Assembly: GCA_900539725.1 (NCBI GenBank)
Contig: UQDI01000017.1
Span: 1-32,609 of the forward strand
DNA length: 32,609 bases
Source: an uncultured Eubacteriales bacterium
Lineage (GTDB): Bacteria > Bacillota > Clostridia > Tissierellales > Peptoniphilaceae
Direction: 5' to 3'
In this document: in pieces, positions 24,330-32,609 of the stretch
Layout: each line of letters opens with the position of its first letter
Position numbering within the stretch: position 1 is the stretch's first letter
Notes under the pieces: generated by a model
What the model saw: only the letters and a program-made list of their open reading frames with translations
Databases searched by the model: none
What the model was told of the DNA's origin: nothing
Translations under genes and position numbers: made by a program

Positions 24330-24813
24330 ATTCATAATTGACAATGCATTTATCATAATTATGGGCTTGGCTCTGATCTTAATCGCGGCCATAGTCCTAA
24401 TTGTCATGCAGATGATGAAGCAGAAGAAGCTTAAAGAAAGACTTGACGCCTTTACACAAGGCATGGACGGCATCAGCGTCGAAAAGCTCTTAGCTACCTT
24501 CGGTAAAGACATCAAAGACATACACAGAGACATGATACTTAATGAAGATAGGTTCAATAGGCTTGAGACCAACCTTAGCTTTTGCGTACAAAAGCTCGGC
24601 TACGTCAAGTACAACGCCTTTCAAGATAGCGCTTCAGAGCTAAGCTTCTCGATATGCCTTTTAGATAAATTCAATAACGGCGTTTTGCTTTCAGTTATAC
24701 ACGGAAGAGAGCAAAGCGTTAGCTATGGCAAGATGATTAAGAATGGAGAGAGCCAAGCGCCTCTTTCAGAAGAAGAGCAAAGCGCAGTAGAAAAAGCAAT
24801 ACGCGGTATATAA
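24313..24813 (+). CDS. DUF4446-family membrane-anchored protein
   Basis: This 166-aa protein has one N-terminal helix (about 13-36, IIIMGLALILIAAIVLIVMQ), a short charged region likely to form a helix or coiled coil (about 37-90), and a C-terminal domain with LGYVKYNAFQDSASELSFSICLLD and NGVLLSVIHGREQSVSYGK, which match DUF4446. It overlaps the preceding desulfurase gene by 17 bases and should be co-translated with it. In many Firmicutes the family lies near ParB genes; that context is absent here. Function is unknown. Confidence 0.85.
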   Translation: MENINKFIIDNAFIIIMGLALILIAAIVLIVMQMMKQKKLKERLDAFTQGMDGISVEKLLATFGKDIKDIHRDMILNEDRFNRLETNLSFCVQKLGYVKYNAFQDSASELSFSICLLDKFNNGVLLSVIHGREQSVSYGKMIKNGESQAPLSEEEQSAVEKAIRGI

Positions 24814-24838
24814 TATGTATATGTAAATATCTATGTGT

Positions 24839-24867
24839 AATAGACTTGTTTAGGCAAGTCTATTTTT
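24839..24867 (+). terminator. Terminator after the DUF4446 gene
   Basis: A perfect 10-bp stem AATAGACTTG/CAAGTCTATT with loop TTTAGG ends in a run of five T. It lies 25 bases after the stop. Confidence 0.9.
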
Positions 24868-24970
24868 ATGCGTAAATTTTTGGAAATATTTTCTAATTTT
24901 ATTTTATTTTAACAAAAAAGATATTTTCTTCACAATTGTATATTGTTTACTGAAAGCTTTAAGATTGTAG

Positions 24971-24976
24971 TATAAT
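24971..24976 (+). promoter_or_regulatory. -10 box of the protease-SLH operon
   Basis: A perfect TATAAT predicts a start near 24983. Upstream -35 candidates (TTACTG, 18-base spacer; TTTACT, 19-base spacer) are imperfect. The rest of the gap from 24868 to 25011 is AT-rich and holds no gene or recognised RNA. Confidence 0.6.
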
Positions 24977-25011
24977 ATAGACAAGACTATATTTCACGAG
25001 GAGGGATGTTC

Positions 25012-28000
25012 TTGAAACACGGTAAAAAGATTTTTGCTTTATTATTAGCACTAATGATGCTATGCACAAGCTTTTCGCAAATCACTTTTGCTAAAAAGAA
25101 TGTGAATGGTAGTGAAGCTATAGTTAAAGCAATACATGAAAGAAAAAGACCTATTCATCAAAGAAAGATTCTTAGTAAAAATGCAAATGCGAAAGAGGCT
25201 AAGAGCGATGCTAAGTCTATGAATGAAAGCATAAGGCTTGTAGTTGAGCTTGACGAGGCGCCTCTTGTAATGCAAGAGAAGGGTGCCAAGGTCTTTGGCA
25301 ACACTCGCAAGACAAAGGACGCGCTAAACAAGATTAAAAAGTCTGAGGACAATGTCAAAGCTCTTATGCGTAAGGCTAAGATTGATTTTGAAGAATTGTA
25401 CTCACTTGATACTTTTGTGAGCGGTTTTTCTATTTATACAAAGAGGAAAAATATCGCTGCTATTGAAAAGATAAAGGGTGTTAAGAAGGTTCATATATCT
25501 GAAAAATACACTTTGCCTAAGACTGATAAGGGCGACAAGCCTAAGATGTATGCGTCTATATCTATGATATCGGCGCCAAAGGTTTGGGCTTCAAAGAAGT
25601 ATAAGGGCGAGGGACAAGTCGTAGCTGTGCTTGACACTGGCTTTGACATTCAAAACCTTGACAGCTTTAGACTTGATGACGAAGCGCTTGGCGAAATTGC
25701 TCTTACAAAGGAAAAAGTAAATGAGCTTAAAGAAAAATATGACTTAAAGGGTAAGTACGTGAGCGCGAAGATACCTTATGTCTATAACTATCATGACGAG
25801 ACAGCTGATTTGGATGCTCTTCAAGATAGATACGGCTCAAGGCACGGTCTTCACGTTGCCGGAACTATTGGCGCGAATGAAGCTGATGACTATAAGAATG
25901 GCAATAATTTATCTGATACACCAATAAAGGGCGTTGCACCTAATGCGCAGCTAATCATCATGAAGGTTTTCTCAACATCTTTAACTGATTCAAGCACTTA
26001 TTCAGACGCTCAATGCAAGGCGATTGAAGACGCTTATAAGCTTGGCGCGGACGTTATGAACCTTTCACTTGGTTCACCTGCTGGCTTTATCGCTGATGAT
26101 GACATCGTTCAAGTTGCTATGCAAAACGCTATCAAGGCAGGCTGCTTAGTTGCTGTTGCTAACGGTAATGAAGGCACTTCATACTTTGATGCTGATGGCG
26201 CTATGAAGGCTCTTGAGGGTAACCCTGATTATGGTATGGCCGGTGCACCTGCTACTGGCTGGGCGACTACATCAGTTGCAGCTATCACAAATATTAAGTA
26301 TTTAATTTGCTCTTTAGGATCAAATAATGATGAGATAAAGAATATCAAATATACTTGGGGTTCTGAAATTACTCCAGAAAATTATACATTTAATAAATTT
26401 GTCTATGCCAATAAGGGCAAGGCAAATGATATCAATAAGATTGAGCCTGAAAAGATCAAAGACGCTTTAGTTTTAGTTGATAGAGGCGAATGCACTTTTA
26501 ATGAAAAGGCAAGTAACGCTAGAGATGCTGGAGCAAAGGGCGTAATCGTTATCAATAGTGATGATGAGCCTATGACTATGGTTGGCTTTAACGATGTAAA
26601 TTTCCCTGCCATCATAGTTGGCAATACGGATGGTCAAAAAATTCTTAAGCATATTGATGATAGCGGTCTAAACATTTCATTTAATAAAGAAATGAGTGTT
26701 CAAGACAATCCAAAAGCAGGACAGATGGCGGACTTCACAAGCTGGGGACCAACACCTGATCTTACTATGAAGCCTGAGATTACTGCTCCAGGCGCTGATA
26801 TATACTCAATCGATCAAGATTATAAATATCAAGTAATGAGCGGTACATCGATGGCAACACCTCATGTAGCTGGTGCGGCTGCCATTGTTATGCAATTTAT
26901 CAAGGATAGAGACTCTGTCTTCTATGAAGAAGCAAAAGACGCTTCTAAGAGAGAGGCGTTAACTAAGACTCTTCTTATGAACACAGCTATTCCTCAAAAG
27001 GACGAAGAAACATACTATCCGGTAAGAAGACAAGGCGCTGGTCTTATAGACCTAGATAATTTAATGAAGGCAAAAGTAACAGTTAAGGCGACTTCTAAGA
27101 ATGATAGGATGCTTGATGCCAAGGCTGAGTTAAAGAGCTTTACAGACAAAGAGTTTACTATAGATTATACTCTTAAAAATTATTCTGATGAAGATATAAA
27201 ATATACACTTGAACCAGCTATGCTTACAGAAAACTTTGTGAGCGACAAAGACTTTGGTCTTGTATCAACTGAGACTGATAGAGATATGATCTTTAGTATT
27301 GATAAAAAATCAGTTGTGGCAAAGGCAGCTAGCACTATAAAGTTTAGCGTTAAGTTTAATTTTGCAAACGATGATATTAATTTAAATAATTACGTAGAAG
27401 GCTTCTTAAGATTTATTCCAGAAGATAGTGAAAAGGATGCGACTCTTACAGTACCTTATCTAGGCTTCTATGGCGATTGGTCTAAGCCAAGACTATTTGA
27501 CGTATTCAGTCACGAATGGAGCGATGATTTAAAACCAAACATTTTAAATATGGATACAAATGACGCTATGGGCGACGTTTTTGATTACACAGAAGAAAGC
27601 GATGAAGCTGCAGGCGTTGATAACAAGGTAAATCTATTCGAATACAAGGGCAATATGACTTACATCACAAATCATAATTCATCTGAACAAATCAAGATTA
27701 GATTTGGCTTATTAAGAAATGCTGAGTATATCAAGGCAAGAATTGAAGATGGATCTAAGAATATTCTTAAGGATAATCTTATAGACTTAAGCTACTTTGC
27801 TAAGTCAAGATTAGCTGAAAACGGCGGAGAAAATTGGATTAGTGTATTCAAAGAAGATTTTGATGAAAATGATTTTGCTAAAGTCGTTTTAAAGGGCAAA
27901 CTTAATACTGAAAAAGAAAATATTCAAGAAGTTTCAGTACCTATCTACTTTGATGACAACGAGCCAATAATCAAATCGGCTGAAATCATTAGCGAAGGCG

Positions 28001-29451
28001 ATGCTAAATATGTTAAGCTAAGCGTATCAGACGATATAGGCATAGACACTATCGGCGTTGAACAAGTTAAAGAAACTGGCAAAGATGACGATGGAGATCC
28101 TATATACAATAATCACAAGTATAATGAAGTGAGCGGCCTTTACTATGGCAACACTGATTTCTATACAGAAGACGAAGCAAGAGCGACTGAGCAAGATGAA
28201 AAAGTTATTAAGTCACTTGAAAAACTTAAAGACTCAAATAAATTAAATACAGTTTATCTAAAAGTTGATGACATTGCTGATATAGAAAAATTATGTGTAT
28301 ACGTTAAGGACATCGCAGGCAACTGGGCTGAAGACAAGGCGCTTGACACTAATTACAAGTCAGACGAAACTGTTAAGCTTACTCTTATAGGCGAGAGCGC
28401 TGAATTTTGGACAGAGACTACAAGCTTTGAAAAGAGCAAGTGGAAGAAGAATGTTTATAACGTTCAAAAAGGTTCTTATGGTGAAGTTCAAATACAATTA
28501 CCAGAAAATGACAAGGACTACGGCATCGACTCAGCCATAATCAATGGCGAAGAATACGCCGATAAGTTTGAATACGATCAAGACGCAAGACTTTATTACA
28601 TGCCATATAGATTTGAAGAGGATACTACATTTACTTCGAGGATATATGAAATAAAGCCAGCTGATGCAAAGGGCCTTCCTCAAGGCAATGGCTATCCATC
28701 CATATACCTAACACAACCGGCAAACGCATGGACTGTTAGTGAGAACGGACCTCTTAACGATCAAGGAGATGCGCCTGAGATTGAAGATGGTAAGCTTAAT
28801 GTTATAGGCGCTGTAGCCTTTACTGATAAGAGCGATTTAGCTAAATTGACACTTAGAATAATTGATGATCTAAATAAAAAAGTTTTAGTTGAAAAAGATA
28901 TTACAAATGAAGTTAAACTTGAACAAACAGGCGAGATAAGTAATGCGGACGGCGTTGTATATGATGGCCTAGCACTAACATTTAAGACTTCCATCGATAT
29001 GGTAAGTGGCTTTAGCAATCTTAAATTACAAGTAGAAGCTGAAAATAAGTCTGGCAAAAAGACTATCACAGCTGCAACACTTTCAGTTGATGAGAGCCCT
29101 GCAACATTTAACTACACTATTGACAAGAGAAGTATCACTAGTGACACAGCGACTATAAAGTACTCACTATCTGATGATAACAAGACTACAGACGTTATTG
29201 TTGATAGAGTGACAAATGATGACAAGAACGAATACATCGAAACAGTTTATAGAAAGACTTATGATAAGTTCGATATAGACAGGATTGATGCAGTTAGATA
29301 CATTAACAAAGACAAGTTTACTGTAAAACTTAAACCAGGTTATAATAAATTTAAAGTTTCTATAAGTGAAGTGGGTACAGCTAGAGTAAATGAAAAGTAT
29401 ATAATCATTTATAGACTAGACCCAAGTATTACGCTTAAGAAGCTTAAATAA
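25012..29451 (+). CDS. Secreted subtilisin-like protease with PA domain
   Basis: This S8 serine endopeptidase of about 1479 aa resembles the C5a peptidase/lactocepin group. After a signal peptide (about 1-27) and a propeptide region (about 60-165), the catalytic domain carries Asp208 (AVLDTGFD), His278 (RHGLHVAGT), oxyanion Asn384 (VANGNEG) and Ser613 (SGTSMATPHVAGAA). A PA domain (about 470-550) is inserted before the serine. The C-terminal 800 residues look like beta-rich accessory domains. No LPXTG or SLH motif is visible, so cell attachment is unclear. AGGAGG ends one base before ATG 25006 but seven before TTG 25012, so TTG is the likely start. Confidence 0.92.
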   Translation: MKHGKKIFALLLALMMLCTSFSQITFAKKNVNGSEAIVKAIHERKRPIHQRKILSKNANAKEAKSDAKSMNESIRLVVELDEAPLVMQEKGAKVFGNTRKTKDALNKIKKSEDNVKALMRKAKIDFEELYSLDTFVSGFSIYTKRKNIAAIEKIKGVKKVHISEKYTLPKTDKGDKPKMYASISMISAPKVWASKKYKGEGQVVAVLDTGFDIQNLDSFRLDDEALGEIALTKEKVNELKEKYDLKGKYVSAKIPYVYNYHDETADLDALQDRYGSRHGLHVAGTIGANEADDYKNGNNLSDTPIKGVAPNAQLIIMKVFSTSLTDSSTYSDAQCKAIEDAYKLGADVMNLSLGSPAGFIADDDIVQVAMQNAIKAGCLVAVANGNEGTSYFDADGAMKALEGNPDYGMAGAPATGWATTSVAAITNIKYLICSLGSNNDEIKNIKYTWGSEITPENYTFNKFVYANKGKANDINKIEPEKIKDALVLVDRGECTFNEKASNARDAGAKGVIVINSDDEPMTMVGFNDVNFPAIIVGNTDGQKILKHIDDSGLNISFNKEMSVQDNPKAGQMADFTSWGPTPDLTMKPEITAPGADIYSIDQDYKYQVMSGTSMATPHVAGAAAIVMQFIKDRDSVFYEEAKDASKREALTKTLLMNTAIPQKDEETYYPVRRQGAGLIDLDNLMKAKVTVKATSKNDRMLDAKAELKSFTDKEFTIDYTLKNYSDEDIKYTLEPAMLTENFVSDKDFGLVSTETDRDMIFSIDKKSVVAKAASTIKFSVKFNFANDDINLNNYVEGFLRFIPEDSEKDATLTVPYLGFYGDWSKPRLFDVFSHEWSDDLKPNILNMDTNDAMGDVFDYTEESDEAAGVDNKVNLFEYKGNMTYITNHNSSEQIKIRFGLLRNAEYIKARIEDGSKNILKDNLIDLSYFAKSRLAENGGENWISVFKEDFDENDFAKVVLKGKLNTEKENIQEVSVPIYFDDNEPIIKSAEIISEGDAKYVKLSVSDDIGIDTIGVEQVKETGKDDDGDPIYNNHKYNEVSGLYYGNTDFYTEDEARATEQDEKVIKSLEKLKDSNKLNTVYLKVDDIADIEKLCVYVKDIAGNWAEDKALDTNYKSDETVKLTLIGESAEFWTETTSFEKSKWKKNVYNVQKGSYGEVQIQLPENDKDYGIDSAIINGEEYADKFEYDQDARLYYMPYRFEEDTTFTSRIYEIKPADAKGLPQGNGYPSIYLTQPANAWTVSENGPLNDQGDAPEIEDGKLNVIGAVAFTDKSDLAKLTLRIIDDLNKKVLVEKDITNEVKLEQTGEISNADGVVYDGLALTFKTSIDMVSGFSNLKLQVEAENKSGKKTITAATLSVDESPATFNYTIDKRSITSDTATIKYSLSDDNKTTDVIVDRVTNDDKNEYIETVYRKTYDKFDIDRIDAVRYINKDKFTVKLKPGYNKFKVSISEVGTARVNEKYIIIYRLDPSITLKKLK

Positions 29452-29462
29452 GGAGGCAGGGC

Positions 29463-32400
29463 ATGAAAAAGAAATTAGCTATAATAATTGCGCTAAGCCT
29501 AGTCGCAATCTTTTCTATAAATATAGTGGCAGCCTCATACAAGGACCTTGATGGACACTGGGCAAAGGACTATATAGACGATGGCGGAGCGCTAGAACTA
29601 TTTGACAAGCGTGAAGATGGTAGCTTTGGCGCAAATGACAAGCTTAGCAGAGCTGAAGTGATTCAAGCAATCAATAGATTAACTGGCGTTATCGAAGAAA
29701 GTGAAATCACTTTTACTGATATAAAAGAGGACGACGCTTATTACAAAGAATATAAAAAAGCTGTTTACACAGGCTTTATTGAAGACAAAGCCGATAAGGC
29801 TGAGCCAAAGGCGCTGATTACTAGAAGCGAGGCAGTGGCAATGCTTGCCCTTGTTTATGGTATAGACGCGAAGGACGGAGAAAGTGCTTTCACTGACCTT
29901 GATGATGTAAAAGAAGCTGGCTATATAAACGCTTTGAACGCACTTGGCCTTCTTATCGGTTACCAAGACGGCACATTCAAGCCAAATGACAATATTACAA
30001 GAGCTGAATTTACTTCTTTAGTTGCAGTTATTTATAATAGACTTGGTTTGCCACAAAGGTACCCAGCTAATTATAAAGACGCTGACAAGTCTGAGCTAAA
30101 GAACCTATTAATGAATGGCATGGGCTATGCAAATGGGGCAAGTGAAGAGCTAAGAAAGGCATATGGCCTTGCTTATGCAAACGCAAAACTTGTTTTAAAT
30201 AACAAAAAAGCTATCCTTAGTGAAATTGAAAGCGCCTCTGAAAAGCTTTCAGCTGCGATAGATGCTATCAAAGAAGAAAATGCTGAGGCTAAGAGCGAAG
30301 AAGTTGGGGTAGAAGCAGCAAGTGACGAAGTAGAAAAGCTTAAAGACCTTATCAATATGGCAGACGCCATGCTTAAGGCATTAGACAGTGATTATTACAA
30401 GGATAATTACGAAAGAGCTCTAGAAAATTTAAAGGCAGCTCTTGATGATGCAAAAGAGATTTTAAAATATGATGACGCAAGCAAAGAGGACTTATTAGGA
30501 GCAAAGACTGCTCTTGAAGATGGAATAAATGCTCTTTATGCAGATCAAAATGCTATTGAAGAAGCAAAAGAAGCGACTAATTATCTAAAAGACCTTAATA
30601 AAGACGCTAAGAATGCCGATGTAGATGCCTTAATTGAAGACGCAGAAAAGCTTATCACAGCAAAGCCAATGCATGACGAATTAGACGCAATGCAATATGA
30701 TCTTGATGACGCTATCAACATGCTTCTTGATTTGATGGACGAAGACGCAAAATTAGCTGAGATGATGAAGGAAGCGCTTAAGAACTTAGAAGAGATTAGT
30801 CATGGTAGAGTGAGCAATCTTGAAGATAAGTCGTATACATTAATGAGACTTATTAAGAGATACAAAGACCACAAGACTGAAGATGAAAAGGAAAAGCTTT
30901 ATAAGGCTCTAGACGACGCAAGCAAAGTTAAAGAAGATTATGATTATGCTCTTCAAGACCTTAAAGATATGGCAGAAGAAGTAAAATACTACGAAGGCCT
31001 TATCGAGGATCTTGGCTTAAATGAAAAGAATGAAGAAAGATTAGCTATAGAAGAAATTTTAGCTCTTGCTAAGAGAGCTGCAAATGGCTATGGCAAGATA
31101 AGTACTGATAAGATAAACGAAATTTGGGACGAGCTTGATGGCATCGAAGAAAGACTTGGATCAGAGCTTGATCTAGACACACAAATCTCAAAGGCAGAAG
31201 ACTTTGTCAAGGCAAATAAAATAAGCTTAAGTAAAGATGACGCAGCTCTTATCGATTCAGCGATAGAACTATTAGCAAGTGAAAAGCTAGTTAAGGAAGA
31301 TCTTGACGCGAAGAAAAAAGCTCTTGAAGACTTAGTTACAAGATTATACAAAGACGTAAAAGCTATAAAAGATGCTAATGAAAGCATAAAAACAGCAGAA
31401 GAGATAGTAAAAAACGATGCAAGTCTTAAGACTCTTATTAATAAAAAGAATGCTCTTCAAAAAGCAGTCGCTGCTAAGAATAAGGACGCCATTAATAAGG
31501 CTCAAAAAGAACTTAAAACTGAAATAGCAAAGATTTTACCAATCAAGTTTATTTACAATTCTAGAGATATTGAAGGCGAAATAGTAAGCTTCGATATGAA
31601 GGGCGACATGACTATGGACGAGGTAAAAAGACTTGTCTACGCTATATACCCTTGCGGCACAGGACTTAATTCACACGCAATGAAGGTTGATATCACAAGC
31701 GAAACAAATCAAGACCTTGTTATTAGAGACGCTTCTAATAAGATAGTTAAGTTTAGAAAGCCAAGCAACAAAGAAAAGATCAGAATCAGATTCTCTTACG
31801 ACTTCGCGGGAAGGACATATGCAGCAACACTTGAGTATAGACCAGAAGAAAAAGCGAAGAGATTCAAAAACATCCTAGGTATATATAGAGCACTTGAAGG
31901 CGAAGCGATAGATGAAGACTTCTTCAAGACATATGAAGGCGCTGAAGCAGCTCTATTCAATACAGTCGCAGCAAAGGACGCAAGCGATGAACTTAAGATT
32001 AAAGTCATGAAGGACGGTAAAGAAGTAGAATTAAACGAAGAGACAAATAAACTTCCTAATGGCGACTACGATATTATCTTCTACTACCTAGACGGCAAAG
32101 AAGAAGTCGTTTACGAAGCAAGCTCAAAACTTATCGTTGACAAGGCACTTAAGACAAAGGATTTACTTTATATATATAATCCAGATGATGCTTCATACTT
32201 CGTTCCAATGAAGGATGCTGACGGAAGACTTGTATTTGCTTTTGATTTAAAGAGTAAAAACTTCAAATTGCCTAGTACAGTTAAGATATTTAATCAAGAT
32301 AGCGGCGAGGCCTTCTTAAATAAAGATGGCAATAGCGATATCAAGATTAAGTTTATTGACGAAGCTACTAAAGACATCAAAAAGAAAGAAGATATTAAGG

Positions 32401-32504
32401 GACAAATATATCTAATGCTTCTTGAGGATGTTGAAGGCAGCTTAGGCGATAGAAAGATAACGCTTAAGACGGGAGATATAGCTGAAGTAACAGTAATAAA
32501 ATAG
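29463..32504 (+). CDS. SLH-domain surface protein with helical repeats
   Basis: This 1013-aa secreted surface protein has a signal peptide (about 1-25, ending VAAS). Three S-layer homology domains at about 26-75, 78-133 and 138-195 should bind pyruvylated wall polysaccharide; the clearest is the third (GLLIGYQDGTFKPNDNITRAEF). From about 215 to 690 come acidic helical repeats of FIVAR type (for example YERALENLKAALDDAKEIL), likely an extended stalk. The last 320 residues look beta-rich. AGGAGG precedes the ATG, 11 bases after the protease stop, so the two are probably co-transcribed. It may be an adhesin or a surface scaffold; the ligand is unknown. Confidence 0.88.
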   Translation: MKKKLAIIIALSLVAIFSINIVAASYKDLDGHWAKDYIDDGGALELFDKREDGSFGANDKLSRAEVIQAINRLTGVIEESEITFTDIKEDDAYYKEYKKAVYTGFIEDKADKAEPKALITRSEAVAMLALVYGIDAKDGESAFTDLDDVKEAGYINALNALGLLIGYQDGTFKPNDNITRAEFTSLVAVIYNRLGLPQRYPANYKDADKSELKNLLMNGMGYANGASEELRKAYGLAYANAKLVLNNKKAILSEIESASEKLSAAIDAIKEENAEAKSEEVGVEAASDEVEKLKDLINMADAMLKALDSDYYKDNYERALENLKAALDDAKEILKYDDASKEDLLGAKTALEDGINALYADQNAIEEAKEATNYLKDLNKDAKNADVDALIEDAEKLITAKPMHDELDAMQYDLDDAINMLLDLMDEDAKLAEMMKEALKNLEEISHGRVSNLEDKSYTLMRLIKRYKDHKTEDEKEKLYKALDDASKVKEDYDYALQDLKDMAEEVKYYEGLIEDLGLNEKNEERLAIEEILALAKRAANGYGKISTDKINEIWDELDGIEERLGSELDLDTQISKAEDFVKANKISLSKDDAALIDSAIELLASEKLVKEDLDAKKKALEDLVTRLYKDVKAIKDANESIKTAEEIVKNDASLKTLINKKNALQKAVAAKNKDAINKAQKELKTEIAKILPIKFIYNSRDIEGEIVSFDMKGDMTMDEVKRLVYAIYPCGTGLNSHAMKVDITSETNQDLVIRDASNKIVKFRKPSNKEKIRIRFSYDFAGRTYAATLEYRPEEKAKRFKNILGIYRALEGEAIDEDFFKTYEGAEAALFNTVAAKDASDELKIKVMKDGKEVELNEETNKLPNGDYDIIFYYLDGKEEVVYEASSKLIVDKALKTKDLLYIYNPDDASYFVPMKDADGRLVFAFDLKSKNFKLPSTVKIFNQDSGEAFLNKDGNSDIKIKFIDEATKDIKKKEDIKGQIYLMLLEDVEGSLGDRKITLKTGDIAEVTVIK

Positions 32505-32530
32505 TTTAGATACTTTATATACTTTATATA

Positions 32531-32592
32531 AGAGAGACTTTATTAGGTCTCTCTCAGACTGAAGACAAACCCAGGAATTTTTTCCTGGGTTT
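32531..32592 (+). terminator. Tandem hairpins ending the protease-SLH unit
   Basis: The first hairpin has arms AGAGAGAC (32531-32538) and GTCTCTCT (32547-32554). The second is a perfect 12-bp stem CAAACCCAGGAA (32566-32577)/TTCCTGGGTTTG (32582-32593) with loop TTTT, followed by CTTATTTC. The T-tract is short, so termination may be partial or rely on the stem strength. Confidence 0.7.
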
Positions 32593-32609
32593 GCTTATTT
32601 CTATTAAAT

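Noticed and set aside
18849..24835. Shared 14-mer TGTAAATATCTATG at 18849 and 24822 as element ends flanking 18.8-24.8 kb
   Set aside because: It is short, AT-rich and lies near terminators; no transposase, integrase or inverted ends accompany it, so chance is likely.
29679..29966. Opposite-strand frames within the protease and SLH genes
   Set aside because: They are short, without ribosome sites or promoters, and mirror the codon bias of the real genes.

Overview
The window reads as chromosome of a low-GC, anaerobic Firmicute, most like Peptoniphilaceae/Tissierellia (Anaerococcus, Peptoniphilus, Fenollaria, Ezakiella type). This rests on AT-rich sequence, strong AGGAGG ribosome sites, AGA/AGG and ATA codon use, Gram-positive lipoproteins, an SLH surface protein and a SAM-I riboswitch. 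The genus call is inference. All 23 genes lie on the + strand. No rRNA, tRNA, CRISPR, IS element or prophage is visible.

Layout. (1) 1-2932: methionine ABC importer metNIQ behind a SAM-I riboswitch and terminator; the promoter has a perfect CRP/FNR-type palindrome centred near -41.5. (2) 2963-9538: one apparent six-gene unit, glmS-galU-HAD phosphatase-phnD-phnC-phnE, joining amino-sugar and UDP-glucose synthesis to a PhnDCE importer with a fused double permease. (3) 9592-18894: a ten-gene unit for extracytosolic iron handling: FTR1 permease, P19/Tp34 lipoprotein, DUF2318 membrane protein, two MacB/FtsX permeases, an ATPase, a flavinylation-type FMN-binding lipoprotein, a Cys-rich DUF4418 protein, then a second ATPase and FtsX permease. 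Its strong promoter carries a double palindromic operator at the start of transcription. (4) 18974-19962: YitT-family membrane protein. (5) 20038-23092: ppx-ppk1, polyphosphate breakdown and synthesis. (6) 23113-24867: EF2568-type cysteine desulfurase and a DUF4446 protein. (7) 24971-32592: a large secreted subtilisin-like protease and a 1013-aa SLH surface protein.

The most interesting part is region 3. It matches the P19/FTR1 iron system of Campylobacter (and FetMP/FetABCDEF of E. coli) gene by gene. The thioredoxin-like genes at the end of those loci are missing, and a lipoprotein with an SGAT flavin-attachment motif plus a DUF4418/ABC module stand in their place. This suggests flavin-delivered electrons for extracytosolic iron reduction. 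An RNA element between P19 and DUF2318 can fold in two mutually exclusive ways, one of which hides the DUF2318 ribosome site.

Several starts were set by ribosome-site spacing, including probable TTG starts for the YitT protein (19035) and the protease (25012).
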